Source of the DNA: Belnapia mucosa
GTDB taxonomy: Bacteria > Pseudomonadota > Alphaproteobacteria > Acetobacterales > Acetobacteraceae
NCBI RefSeq assembly: GCF_016775475.1
Contig: NZ_JAEUXJ010000009.1
Coordinates: forward strand, 159,990-223,989
Direction: 5' to 3'
Length of the DNA stretch: 64,000 nt
Position numbers and translations under genes: made by a program. Shown in pieces: positions 16,549 to 23,693 of this stretch (the stretch's first letter is position 1; the number at the start of each line of letters is the position of its first letter). The notes beneath the pieces were generated by a model that saw only the letters and a program-made list of their open reading frames with translations, did no database searches and had not been told where the DNA came from.

Positions 16549-17205
16549 TCAGGGCCGCAGCGCCCGCAGGGTGAAGTCGATCACATGCCGCCGCCGCGCC
16601 GCGACATCCCGCGCCGCCCCCAGCTCCCGCCCGAAGATCGCCGAGAGGGTGCGGTTGTTGGAGAAGTAGAAATAGGACAGCGCGGCGATCGAGATATAGA
16701 CCTGCACCGGGTCGAGATCGGCGCGGAACACGCCGGCCTCCCCGCCGCGCCGCAGCGTTTCCCGCAGCAGGTCCACCAGCGGCGAATGCATGGCCTGCAG
16801 CCCGTCTGCGTCACGGAGATGCGGCGCGCCCTGGCGGTTCTCGTCATTCAGCAGGGCGACGAATTCCGGGTGGTCCAGCAGGTAGTCGAAGGAGAAGCCG
16901 ACCAGCCGTTCCAGCGCCGCCTCGGGCGGCAGGTCGGCCAGGTGCAGGGCCCGCTCCTCCGCCCGGATGCCGGAATAGACCTGTTCCAGCGCGGCGCGGT
17001 ACAGCGCCTCCTTGTTGCCGAAGTGGTGGTAGACCAGCTGCTTGTTCACGCCGGCGCGGCGGGCGATCTCATCGACGCGGGCGCCGGCCAAGCCCTTTTC
17101 GGCGAATTCGGCCGTGGCGGCGGCGAGCAGGGCGCGCTGCGTCGCCTCCGGGTCGCGCTGGCCACGGGCACGTTCGGGGGCTTCGGGCAGGCTCGGTCGG
17201 GGCAT
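16549..17205 (-). CDS. TetR-family transcriptional regulator
   Basis: Predicted 218-aa repressor. The N-terminal helix-turn-helix spans about residues 20-70, with AGVNKQLVYHHFGNKEALY as the recognition helix region; the rest is the helical ligand domain, including a YFYFSNNRTLSAIFG segment. It is divergent from the NMT1 receptor gene with a palindromic operator in between, and a matching palindrome sits before the ABC permease operon. It therefore most likely represses itself, the receptor gene and the permease-epimerase-GNAT-DapA-ATPase operon, with the imported compound or a derivative as inducer. Confidence 0.88.
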   Translation of the reverse strand: MPRPSLPEAPERARGQRDPEATQRALLAAATAEFAEKGLAGARVDEIARRAGVNKQLVYHHFGNKEALYRAALEQVYSGIRAEERALHLADLPPEAALERLVGFSFDYLLDHPEFVALLNDENRQGAPHLRDADGLQAMHSPLVDLLRETLRRGGEAGVFRADLDPVQVYISIAALSYFYFSNNRTLSAIFGRELGAARDVAARRRHVIDFTLRALRP

Positions 17206-17213
17206 GATTCACC

Positions 17214-17240
17214 CTATCAACCAACCAAATGGTTGGATAG
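17214..17240. promoter_or_regulatory. candidate TetR operator 2 (CCAACC-N4-GGTTGG)
   Basis: The 75-bp divergent gap between TetR and the NMT1 receptor holds CCAACC (17221-17226) and GGTTGG (17231-17236) with a 4-bp spacer, bracketed by CTATC and GATAG (17214-17218, 17236-17240). The core and spacing match operator 1. Its position, nine bases from the TetR start codon, fits autoregulation. Confidence 0.65.
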
Positions 17241-17280
17241 CATCGCAACCCGGAGCTGACGCAGAGAAGGGACAGAGCCC

Positions 17281-18291
17281 ATGGCGAAGGTCGAAGCCGC
17301 GGCGAGCCGCCGTGCCGTCCTGGGTGGCCTCGCGGCCGCCGCGATCATCGGCCGCGCCCGGGCCGCCGAGCCGATGAACCTGGTGCTGAACTGGACGCCG
17401 ACCGCCGACCACGCGCCCTACTACTACGCCAAGGCCCAGGGCTGGTACGAGCAGGCCGGCATCGACCTGACGATCGAGACCGGCCGCGGCTCCGGCGCCG
17501 CCGCGCAGCGCGTGGCGGCCGGCGGCGCACAGCTCGGCATCGCCGATATGGCGACGGCGATGCTGGCGCGCAGCCGCGGCTCGAAGCTCGTCGCCGTCAT
17601 GGTGGTCTATGCCAATTCGCCGCAGGGCTTCTATTGGCTCAAAAGCAACGGCATCGCCGGGCCGAAGGATTTCCCCGGCCGGTCCATCGGCAACCCGCCC
17701 GGCGATGCCTCCCGCGTCATGTGGCCGGCCTTCGCCAAGACCGTCGGCATCGACCCCGCCAGCGTGCGCTTCGTCAATGTCAGCCCGCAGGCGAAGATGC
17801 AGGCGCTGCGCGGCCGCACCATCGACATCACCAGCGACTTCTACAACGAGCACGACCTGAAGGTTCGGCTGTTTGGCGAGGATCTCGGCTTCCTCGCCTG
17901 GCGCGATATCGGGCTGAACCCCTATGGCAACTCGGTCATCGTGAACGAGGATGTGCTGGCGGCGAAGCCGAAGCTGGTCGAGAATTTCGTCCGCGTCTCG
18001 CAGCGGGCCTTCGCCGCCGCGGTGCAGGATATCAACCCGGCGCTGCGGACCCTGCTCACCTCCGTCTCGGGCCTCGAGGAGGCGAACCAGCGCGACCAGT
18101 GGCGCCGCATCCTGGAGCTGATGCGCGACCCGACGACCGAGACCGTCGCGCTCGGCGCCTTCAAGCCAGAGCGGGTGGCGGCGGATTACGACCTGCTGCG
18201 CACCTATTTCGAAAATGTCCCGGCGATGCAGCCGGAAGCGGCCTTCACCAACCGCTTCCTCGACACCGGGCTGCGGATGCCGCCCGCCTAA
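17281..18291 (+). CDS. NMT1/THI5-like ABC transporter substrate-binding protein
   Basis: Predicted 336-aa periplasmic receptor of the NMT1/ThiY/SsuA class. The signal has an RR pair near residues 10-11 and a RARAAE cleavage region. The mature start, NLVLNWTPTADHAPYYYAKAQ, is typical of receptors for pyrimidine-like or N-formyl-aminopyrimidine ligands, though the class also binds nitrate, sulfonates and aromatics. AGAAGGGAC provides the ribosome binding site. It completes the ABC system whose permease and ATPase are at 15201 and 11359. Specificity is unproven. Confidence 0.87.
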   Translation: MAKVEAAASRRAVLGGLAAAAIIGRARAAEPMNLVLNWTPTADHAPYYYAKAQGWYEQAGIDLTIETGRGSGAAAQRVAAGGAQLGIADMATAMLARSRGSKLVAVMVVYANSPQGFYWLKSNGIAGPKDFPGRSIGNPPGDASRVMWPAFAKTVGIDPASVRFVNVSPQAKMQALRGRTIDITSDFYNEHDLKVRLFGEDLGFLAWRDIGLNPYGNSVIVNEDVLAAKPKLVENFVRVSQRAFAAAVQDINPALRTLLTSVSGLEEANQRDQWRRILELMRDPTTETVALGAFKPERVAADYDLLRTYFENVPAMQPEAAFTNRFLDTGLRMPPA

Positions 18292-18406
18292 GATCCGTCA
18301 AACAGGACCGATCGGGAAGCCTGGGAGGGCCGGAGACATTTCACGATCAATGGACGTTTTTCCGCGCCGAGGCGCGCTGGGGGTTGCGGCGGAGTAGCGT
18401 GGTGCT

Positions 18407-18461
18407 GAGAGGGGCCCTGCCCCTCTCGGGCTCTCCCCGCCAAAGGCCGGAGGGCCTTTGG
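18407..18461. terminator. pair of hairpins between convergent genes
   Basis: Two perfect stem-loops in the 218-bp gap between the NMT1 receptor and the DUF1194 gene: GAGAGGGG/CCCCTCTC (18407-18414 and 18420-18427) and CCAAAGGCC/GGCCTTTGG (18440-18448 and 18453-18461). No long T-tract follows either. Position suggests bidirectional termination. Confidence 0.5.
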
Positions 18462-18509
18462 AACCGGTCGTCCTGGAGCCCGCTTCGGGGCGCCTGCCGA
18501 ACGCTGTGT

Positions 18510-19271
18510 TCAGCCATCTGCGCCGGTAAACGGATCGGTACTGGCCAGCTCGCGGACGAGCTTACGCCGGATCGCGCCGGCAAACTCGTCGAAGCCGGCC
18601 ACGGCGAGCACGAAGGCATCGGGGCCGCCGATCACCGAGTTCCGGTAGTAGGCTTCGAGAGTGGCGGGAGGAGCAACGCCGGTCTCGTTCGGATCACTGC
18701 CTTCGATCACCAAGCCGTTCAGCGTCACGCCTCTTGCCACCGCGCTGTCGCGCAGATCTTCGACTGGCCCGCCGTTGTTGTTGACGCCATCTCCGCAGAT
18801 GTCGACCACCTGGCGCGTGGCCGTCCATGGCGCATCCCCAAGGAGGCGCAAGGAGAACGCGATCCCGCGCGAGATCGAGGTGCCTCGACGGGATCCCAGG
18901 GGCGCCAGTGGTTGCCGCGCCAGGGCCGCCGACCAAGCGAGCGCGTCGGCAGCAGACGCGATCCTCGTCCAGGGCAGCAGCAGCCTTTGGAAGGCCATGC
19001 CCGACCACTCGACATAGGCGACACCGATGGCGGCATGGGGACCTGCGGCGACGAGGTTGAGCACGACCGGGTCGGTCAGCGCCGCCCGATATCCCTGCCT
19101 TTGCAGCAATGCCTCGTCGTCATCGATGGAGCTTGAGACGTCTGTCGCAAGGACGAGCGACAAGTCTACCGTGACCTTCTCCGAGGGCGGCACATCCGAT
19201 GCACCTAGTTGTGCAGCCGGTGGCCTGGAAGAAAGAGCCGAGCAGCTGGCAAGGATGGAACGCCTTCGCAT
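18510..19271 (-). CDS. DUF1194 family secreted protein (VWA-like)
   Basis: Predicted 253-aa exported protein of the DUF1194 family. A basic MRRRS start and short hydrophobic region suggest a signal peptide. The body begins VDLSLVLATDVSSSIDDDE, a von Willebrand A-type fold with a DxSxS metal-binding motif, and continues with EWSG, VDICGDGVNNNGG and a C-terminal DEFAGAIRRKL segment, all characteristic of this alphaproteobacterial family. Its function is unknown. ATG 19271 is chosen because the upstream extension is arginine-rich and not signal-like. The upstream 466 bp contain a decayed transposase. Confidence 0.85.
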   Translation of the reverse strand: MRRRSILASCSALSSRPPAAQLGASDVPPSEKVTVDLSLVLATDVSSSIDDDEALLQRQGYRAALTDPVVLNLVAAGPHAAIGVAYVEWSGMAFQRLLLPWTRIASAADALAWSAALARQPLAPLGSRRGTSISRGIAFSLRLLGDAPWTATRQVVDICGDGVNNNGGPVEDLRDSAVARGVTLNGLVIEGSDPNETGVAPPATLEAYYRNSVIGGPDAFVLAVAGFDEFAGAIRRKLVRELASTDPFTGADG

Positions 19272-19737
19272 TGGATGGCCCTCCGCTTGGCAATAAAACA
19301 ACACTGGCCGCGGGACGTCGTTCAAGCTGCAGAGAGCTTGGTCACAGCGGCCGCTGGCCGCCTGAGCAGGACGGCGGCGGCCAGGACGAAGACGGCGACA
19401 GCGGAGCTTGGCATGGCCCCGTGGTCGCGCGCGAAGCGTCGGCACGCCCTGCCCAGGCGAACAGCTCTCTCGTGGCTTGCCATTGCCGGCGCATGGACTA
19501 TGCGCTCGAGGGCGCCGCTACGGGCGAAACGGAAAGACCGCGCAGGACTGTCTGCCAGGGCCGGAGGTCGCGCGGCAATTGCCGCCAGGCGCAGCCGGTC
19601 CGCACAAGGCAGCAGGGGTCCAGATGGGCCACCTCCGCGGACGTCACGAACCCACCGAACGCCAGCGGAAACCTGTCGCTCGCCTCGCCCCGGTCAGCCG
19701 CTCCGGCCCTGTTCCGAAGTGGGTCCTTCCTCAGCCG
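19272..19737. other. gap holding a transposase remnant
   Basis: There is no intact gene in these ~470 bp between the DUF1194 gene and a Bug receptor. Minus-strand translation in two frames gives the N-terminal part of an IS5-family transposase (see separate entry). No terminal inverted repeats were recognised. Confidence 0.6.
19420..19660 (-). pseudogene. IS5-family transposase N-terminal fragment, frameshifted
   Basis: Reading leftward, about 19546-19611 encodes LVRTGCAWRQLPRDLRPWQT, which matches the TGCxWRxLPxxxxPWQTV hallmark of the DUF4096/IS5 transposase N-terminus. After a frameshift near 19540, about 19497-19538 encodes RSFRFARSGALERI, matching the following FRRWxRDGxWERI block. No DDE catalytic domain follows. 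This is a relic of an insertion sequence, identified by motif recognition only. Confidence 0.6.
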
Positions 19738-20715
19738 TCACGGCGCACTGCCGAGCGAGATGCCCCGCGCCCGGATCACCCCGCCCCAGCGCTCGCGCTC
19801 CTCGGCCAGATAGGCCTCGATGGCCGCAGGCTCGCGCGGCGGCTGTATGGCGAGGCCGAGATCGCTGAAGCGCTGCGCGAATTCCGCATCCTGCTGCACC
19901 GCGGCGAGCGCCGTCCGCAGCCGCGCCTGCACCGGCTCCGGCGTGGCGCGCGGCAGGGCGAGGCCGAACCAGGTGGCGGCCTGGTAGCCAGGCAAGCCGC
20001 TCTCGGCGATGGTCGGCACATCGGGCAGGACGGGCAGGCGCGCCCGCGTCGTCACCGCCAGCGCCCGCAGCCTGCCGTCGCGGATCTGCGGCAGGGAGGT
20101 GCCGATGACATCGAACATCACCTGCACATCGCCGGCGGCGAGCGCCAGCAGCGAAGGCGCGCTGCCGGGATAGACCACATTCGTCATGCTGATGCCTGCG
20201 CCCATGGCGAAAAGCTCGGCGGCGAGCTGGATCGGGTTGCCGAGGCCGACCGAGGCGTAGTTCACCGCATCCGGCCGCGCCTTGGCATAGGCGATGAACT
20301 CCGCAACGCTGCGGACCGGCAGGCTGGGCGGCACGACCATCACCAGCGGCGTCTCGACCACGATGCCGAGCACGGCGAGGTCGCGCGCCGCGTCATAGGG
20401 AAGCTGGCGATAGAGCAGCGGGTTCAGCACCGTGCTGGCGCCGCTGGCCATCAGCAGGGTCAGGCCATCCGGCGCCGCCTGCGCCACGGCCCCTGTGCCG
20501 ATGATGGTATTGGCGCCCGGCCGGTTCTCCACGACCACCTGCGTGCCGAGCTGGCTGCCGAGGCCGGCGGCGACAGCGCGGGCCAGGATGTCCGTCACCC
20601 CGCCCGGGGCATAGGGCACGATCAGGCGCAGCGGGCGCGGCGGCCAGGCCGGCTGCGCCGCGGCGGGCAGGGCCGCGAGCGGCAGGGTAAAGGCGGCGCG
20701 GCGCGGGATCGGCAT
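19738..20715 (-). CDS. Bug/TctC-family receptor beside enolase-superfamily gene
   Basis: Predicted 325-aa periplasmic receptor. Signal: MPIPRRAAFTLPLAALPAAA, followed by PLRLIVPYAPGGVTDI and the ENRPGANTIIGTGAV loop of the Bug family. ATG 20715 has a GAGGAGGAAA ribosome binding site; an upstream in-frame extension to 20958 overlaps the divergent enolase-superfamily gene and is not credible. The 79-bp divergent gap suggests shared control with that enzyme, so the ligand may be its acid-sugar substrate. Inference only. Confidence 0.88.
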   Translation of the reverse strand: MPIPRRAAFTLPLAALPAAAQPAWPPRPLRLIVPYAPGGVTDILARAVAAGLGSQLGTQVVVENRPGANTIIGTGAVAQAAPDGLTLLMASGASTVLNPLLYRQLPYDAARDLAVLGIVVETPLVMVVPPSLPVRSVAEFIAYAKARPDAVNYASVGLGNPIQLAAELFAMGAGISMTNVVYPGSAPSLLALAAGDVQVMFDVIGTSLPQIRDGRLRALAVTTRARLPVLPDVPTIAESGLPGYQAATWFGLALPRATPEPVQARLRTALAAVQQDAEFAQRFSDLGLAIQPPREPAAIEAYLAEERERWGGVIRARGISLGSAP

Positions 20716-20794
20716 GGTTGTTTCCTCCTCGGCCAGCGTGGCTAGCCGATCCCCCGGGGGTTTCCTACCCTGGCCCGCAATGGAGGGAACGCCG

Positions 20795-21904
20795 ATGAAG
20801 ATCGACCATGTCTCGCTGACGCTGTTTGCCTGGGAGGGCATCCCGCCGACCAAGTACCACGCCGCGAGCCGGCTGGACTCCGGCAGTTCGGCGCTCGGCC
20901 TGCTGCGGATCGGGACGGATGCGGGCATCACCGGCCATGCCTTCCTCGGCTCCGCCACGCATACGGCGGCGAATGACGGGCCGGGGCTGGTGCGCTACCT
21001 GAAGCCGCTGCTGATGGGCCAGGACCCGCTCGACCGGGAGAGGCTGAATGCCGCGCTCTGGCCCTGGTCGCGGCTGATCTCGGTGCGCTCGATCGGCGCC
21101 GTCGATGTCGCGCTCTGGGACATTGCCGGGCAGGCGGCGGGGATGCCGATCCACCGGCTGCTCGGCACCACGCGCCACAGCATCCCGGCCTATGCGAGCT
21201 CCGCCATCCTGCCGGATGCCGCGGCCTATGCCGAGGAGGCGGTGCGGTTCCGCGACAATGGCTGGGCCGCCTACAAGATCCATCCGCCGCAGCGCTGGCG
21301 CGAGGACATCAAGGTCTGCGAGGCGGTGCGGCGCGCCGTCGGCGATGAGTACAACCTCATGCTCGACAGCACCTGGTGCTACGACTTCCCGGCCGCGATG
21401 CGCGTCGGCCGCGCGATCGAGGAATTGGGCTTCCTCTGGTACGAAGACCCGCTGCACGACCAGGACATCACCAGCTACGTCAAGCTGCGGCAGAAGCTCG
21501 ACATCCCGATCGTCGCCACCGAATACCCGGCCACGGGCCTTGAGAGCTATGCGCCCTGGATCATGATGCAGGCGACCGACTACCTGCGCGGCGATGTGGC
21601 GGTGAAGGGCGGCATCACCACGCTGATGAAGACCGCGCATCTCGCCGAGGCCTTCCGCATGAACTACGAGGTCCATCACGGCGGCAACAGCCTGAACAAC
21701 ATCGCCAACCTGCATGTCTGCTGCGCCATCCGCAACACCACCTATTTCGAGGTGCTGCTGCCGGATGGCGCGCATAAATACGGGCTGGCCCAGGACATCA
21801 CCGTGGGCCCGGACGGGCTGGTGCATGCGCCGCAGGGGCCGGGCCTCGGTGCCGCCATCGACTTCGATTTGATCGAGCGGAAGCGGATCGCGGTGCTGGA
21901 ATAG
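20795..21904 (+). CDS. enolase-superfamily (mandelate racemase-like) acid sugar dehydratase
   Basis: Predicted 369-aa metal-dependent enzyme of the enolase superfamily, probably dehydrating or epimerising a sugar acid. Magnesium ligands appear to be D191 (MLDSTW), E217 (WYEDPL) and E243 (ATEY). The second-strand base motif is K161-I-H163 rather than the usual KxK, and a histidine pair at 294-295 lies in EVHHGGNSLNN. ATG 20795 follows a GGAGGGA site. Bug receptors flank it on both sides (divergent at 20715, downstream at 21959, 54 bp), implying a dedicated uptake-catabolism unit. Confidence 0.87.
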   Translation: MKIDHVSLTLFAWEGIPPTKYHAASRLDSGSSALGLLRIGTDAGITGHAFLGSATHTAANDGPGLVRYLKPLLMGQDPLDRERLNAALWPWSRLISVRSIGAVDVALWDIAGQAAGMPIHRLLGTTRHSIPAYASSAILPDAAAYAEEAVRFRDNGWAAYKIHPPQRWREDIKVCEAVRRAVGDEYNLMLDSTWCYDFPAAMRVGRAIEELGFLWYEDPLHDQDITSYVKLRQKLDIPIVATEYPATGLESYAPWIMMQATDYLRGDVAVKGGITTLMKTAHLAEAFRMNYEVHHGGNSLNNIANLHVCCAIRNTTYFEVLLPDGAHKYGLAQDITVGPDGLVHAPQGPGLGAAIDFDLIERKRIAVLE

Positions 21905-21958
21905 CCGGTGCGGCGGGCTAGAAGCGCCGGCATCCACACCGAAGATGAAGGCGCTTCC

Positions 21959-22951
21959 ATGACCCATTCCACACAGGGGCCTACCCGCCGCGGCGCGGTG
22001 GCGGGGCTTCTGGGCCTCGGCCTCGCCAGCCCGGCTATCGCCCAGGGAGCCTATCCCAACAAGCCGATCACCGTGGTGGTCGGTTTCCCGCCCGGCGGGC
22101 AGACCGATTTCGCCGCCCGCATCCTGCAGCCCGGCCTGTCCGCCGCGCTGGGGCAGAGCGTGGTGATCGACAATCGCGGCGGCGCCGGCGGCAATCTCGG
22201 CACCGAGACGGTGCTGCGGGCGCGGCCGGATGGCTACACGCTGCTGGCGGGCAATGCCAATCCGCTGACCATCAACCCGCACACCTTCCAGGGGATGACC
22301 ATCGACCCGCTGCGGCTGACGCCGGTCGGGCTGATGCTGCAATCCTCGCTCATCCTCTGCGTGCATCCCTCCGTGCCGGCGAAGACGCCGCAGGAATTCG
22401 CCGCCTGGGCGCGGACGCAGCCAAATGGCGTGGATTACGGCTCGGCCAGCGCCGGCAGCCTCTCCCATGTGGCGATGGAGATGCTGAAGAACCGCATCGG
22501 CAACCCGCCGATGGAGCACATCCCCTATCGCGGCAGCGGGCCGGCGATGCAGGATTTCATCGCCGGGCGGTTCAGCATCATGGCCGACGCGGCCTCGGTG
22601 GTCGCGCCCTTCCTGCGGGCGGGGCAGATCCGCGGCATGCTCTCGACCGGGGCAGCGCGCATCCCGGCCTTCCCCGACCTGCCGATCGCGGCCGAGCAGG
22701 GGCTGCCGGATTACAGCTTCACCGCCTGGATCGGGTTGTTCGGCCCGCCCGGCCTGCCGCCCGAGATCGTGCAGCGGCTGAACACGGCGCTGAACACGGC
22801 GGTGCAGGAGGCCTCAATCCGCGAGAAGATCACCAGCCAGGGCGACGAGCCGGGCGGCGGGACGGCGGACTCGCTCGGCGAGACCATGCGGCGCGACCAT
22901 GCCCGCTGGGGCGAGGTCGTGCGGGCCAACAACATCCGGGCCGACGGCTAA
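21959..22951 (+). CDS. Bug/TctC-family receptor downstream of acid sugar dehydratase
   Basis: Predicted 330-aa periplasmic receptor, likely co-transcribed with the enolase-superfamily gene (54-bp gap). It has an RRGA signal start, an AIAQGAYP cleavage region, then PITVVVGFPPGGQTD and the DNRGGAGGNLGTE loop. It is clearly a different protein from the receptor on the other side of the enzyme gene, so the locus has two receptors for one enzyme. No membrane TctA/TctB partner is present. Confidence 0.88.
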   Translation: MTHSTQGPTRRGAVAGLLGLGLASPAIAQGAYPNKPITVVVGFPPGGQTDFAARILQPGLSAALGQSVVIDNRGGAGGNLGTETVLRARPDGYTLLAGNANPLTINPHTFQGMTIDPLRLTPVGLMLQSSLILCVHPSVPAKTPQEFAAWARTQPNGVDYGSASAGSLSHVAMEMLKNRIGNPPMEHIPYRGSGPAMQDFIAGRFSIMADAASVVAPFLRAGQIRGMLSTGAARIPAFPDLPIAAEQGLPDYSFTAWIGLFGPPGLPPEIVQRLNTALNTAVQEASIREKITSQGDEPGGGTADSLGETMRRDHARWGEVVRANNIRADG

Positions 22952-22959
22952 GGGCCAGG

Positions 22960-22978
22960 AGGGGGACGCCGTCCCCCT
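22960..22978. terminator. hairpin between convergent genes
   Basis: AGGGGGAC (22960-22967) and GTCCCCCT (22971-22978) form a perfect 8-bp stem with a GCC loop, nine bases past the receptor stop codon and just before the end of the opposing IalB-like gene. No T-tract follows. Confidence 0.5.
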
Positions 22979-22998
22979 CAACCCTTGGCCTGGGGTTG

Positions 22999-23604
22999 TT
23001 ACTCCGGCTCCTTCGCCAGGGCGTCATAGGCCGCGCTGAAGCCGCGGAAGGAGACGGGGATGGCGGCCTCGGCGCCGGTCGCATCCCGCCACTCCAGCCG
23101 GGCGGGCGCATCGGCGGCGCGGCTGCGCAGGCGGCGCAGCACCGCCTCGTCCCGCAGGTCGAACTCGGCGAAGCAGCCGCGCGGGTTGCAGCTGCGGAAG
23201 GGCAGGGTCAGCGCCGGCTCCTGGCGGGCCGGCGTGTCGAGCACCATCCGGGCCGGCTGGCCGACCTGCACGTTCACCGGCACCTGGGCCACCAGGCGCA
23301 GCGGCTCGCCCTTGGCGACGCGGCCGATGGCGAGCACGGCGACCGGCTGCTGGCGCTGGTCCTGGGTGGTCTGGGCCATCTCGCAGAGCCGGGCGGCCGG
23401 GTTGGTGCCATTGGCGGGGCGGGTCTCGCAGCGCATCACCCAATCGGCGAAGACGGCGGCGGTGCGTTCCGGGCTCTCCGGGGCGGGGGTTGGGGCAGGC
23501 GCCTGGGTCGGCTGGGCCGCCGCGCGCGGGGCCTGCTGGGCCAGCACGGCCAGGGGCGACAGGGCAGCCACCCAGGCCATCGTTGCCAACGCCATTGTCT
23601 TCAT
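22999..23604 (-). CDS. invasion-associated locus B (IalB)-family protein
   Basis: Predicted 201-aa exported protein. A cleavable signal (to about residue 22, AVLAQQ) is followed by a low-complexity A/P/Q linker. The IalB domain then has the DWVMRCE opening, a basic REL-type GRVAKGEPLRLVAQVP strand and four cysteines (in MRCET, RLCEM and SCNPRGC), likely making two disulfides. IalB homologues are common in alphaproteobacteria, and a general envelope role is more likely than invasion here. ATG 23604 gives the signal peptide; the longer frame to 23943 is not signal-like. Confidence 0.85.
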   Translation of the reverse strand: MKTMALATMAWVAALSPLAVLAQQAPRAAAQPTQAPAPTPAPESPERTAAVFADWVMRCETRPANGTNPAARLCEMAQTTQDQRQQPVAVLAIGRVAKGEPLRLVAQVPVNVQVGQPARMVLDTPARQEPALTLPFRSCNPRGCFAEFDLRDEAVLRRLRSRAADAPARLEWRDATGAEAAIPVSFRGFSAAYDALAKEPE

Positions 23605-23693
23605 CGATGCAGGGCCCCGTACCGGTTCATGGACGCGGGGCGGCTGTAGCCCGGGCGGGGGGGCGAACACAACCTCGTGCTGAAAGCCGGCGG

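Noticed and set aside
19323..19417. Hydrophobic minus-strand segment with arginine pair (MPSSAVAVFVLAAAVLLRR) resembling a PEP-CTERM-like sorting tail
   Set aside because: It reads in frame after the transposase fragment and has no protein body; chance hydrophobicity in a decayed frame is simpler.
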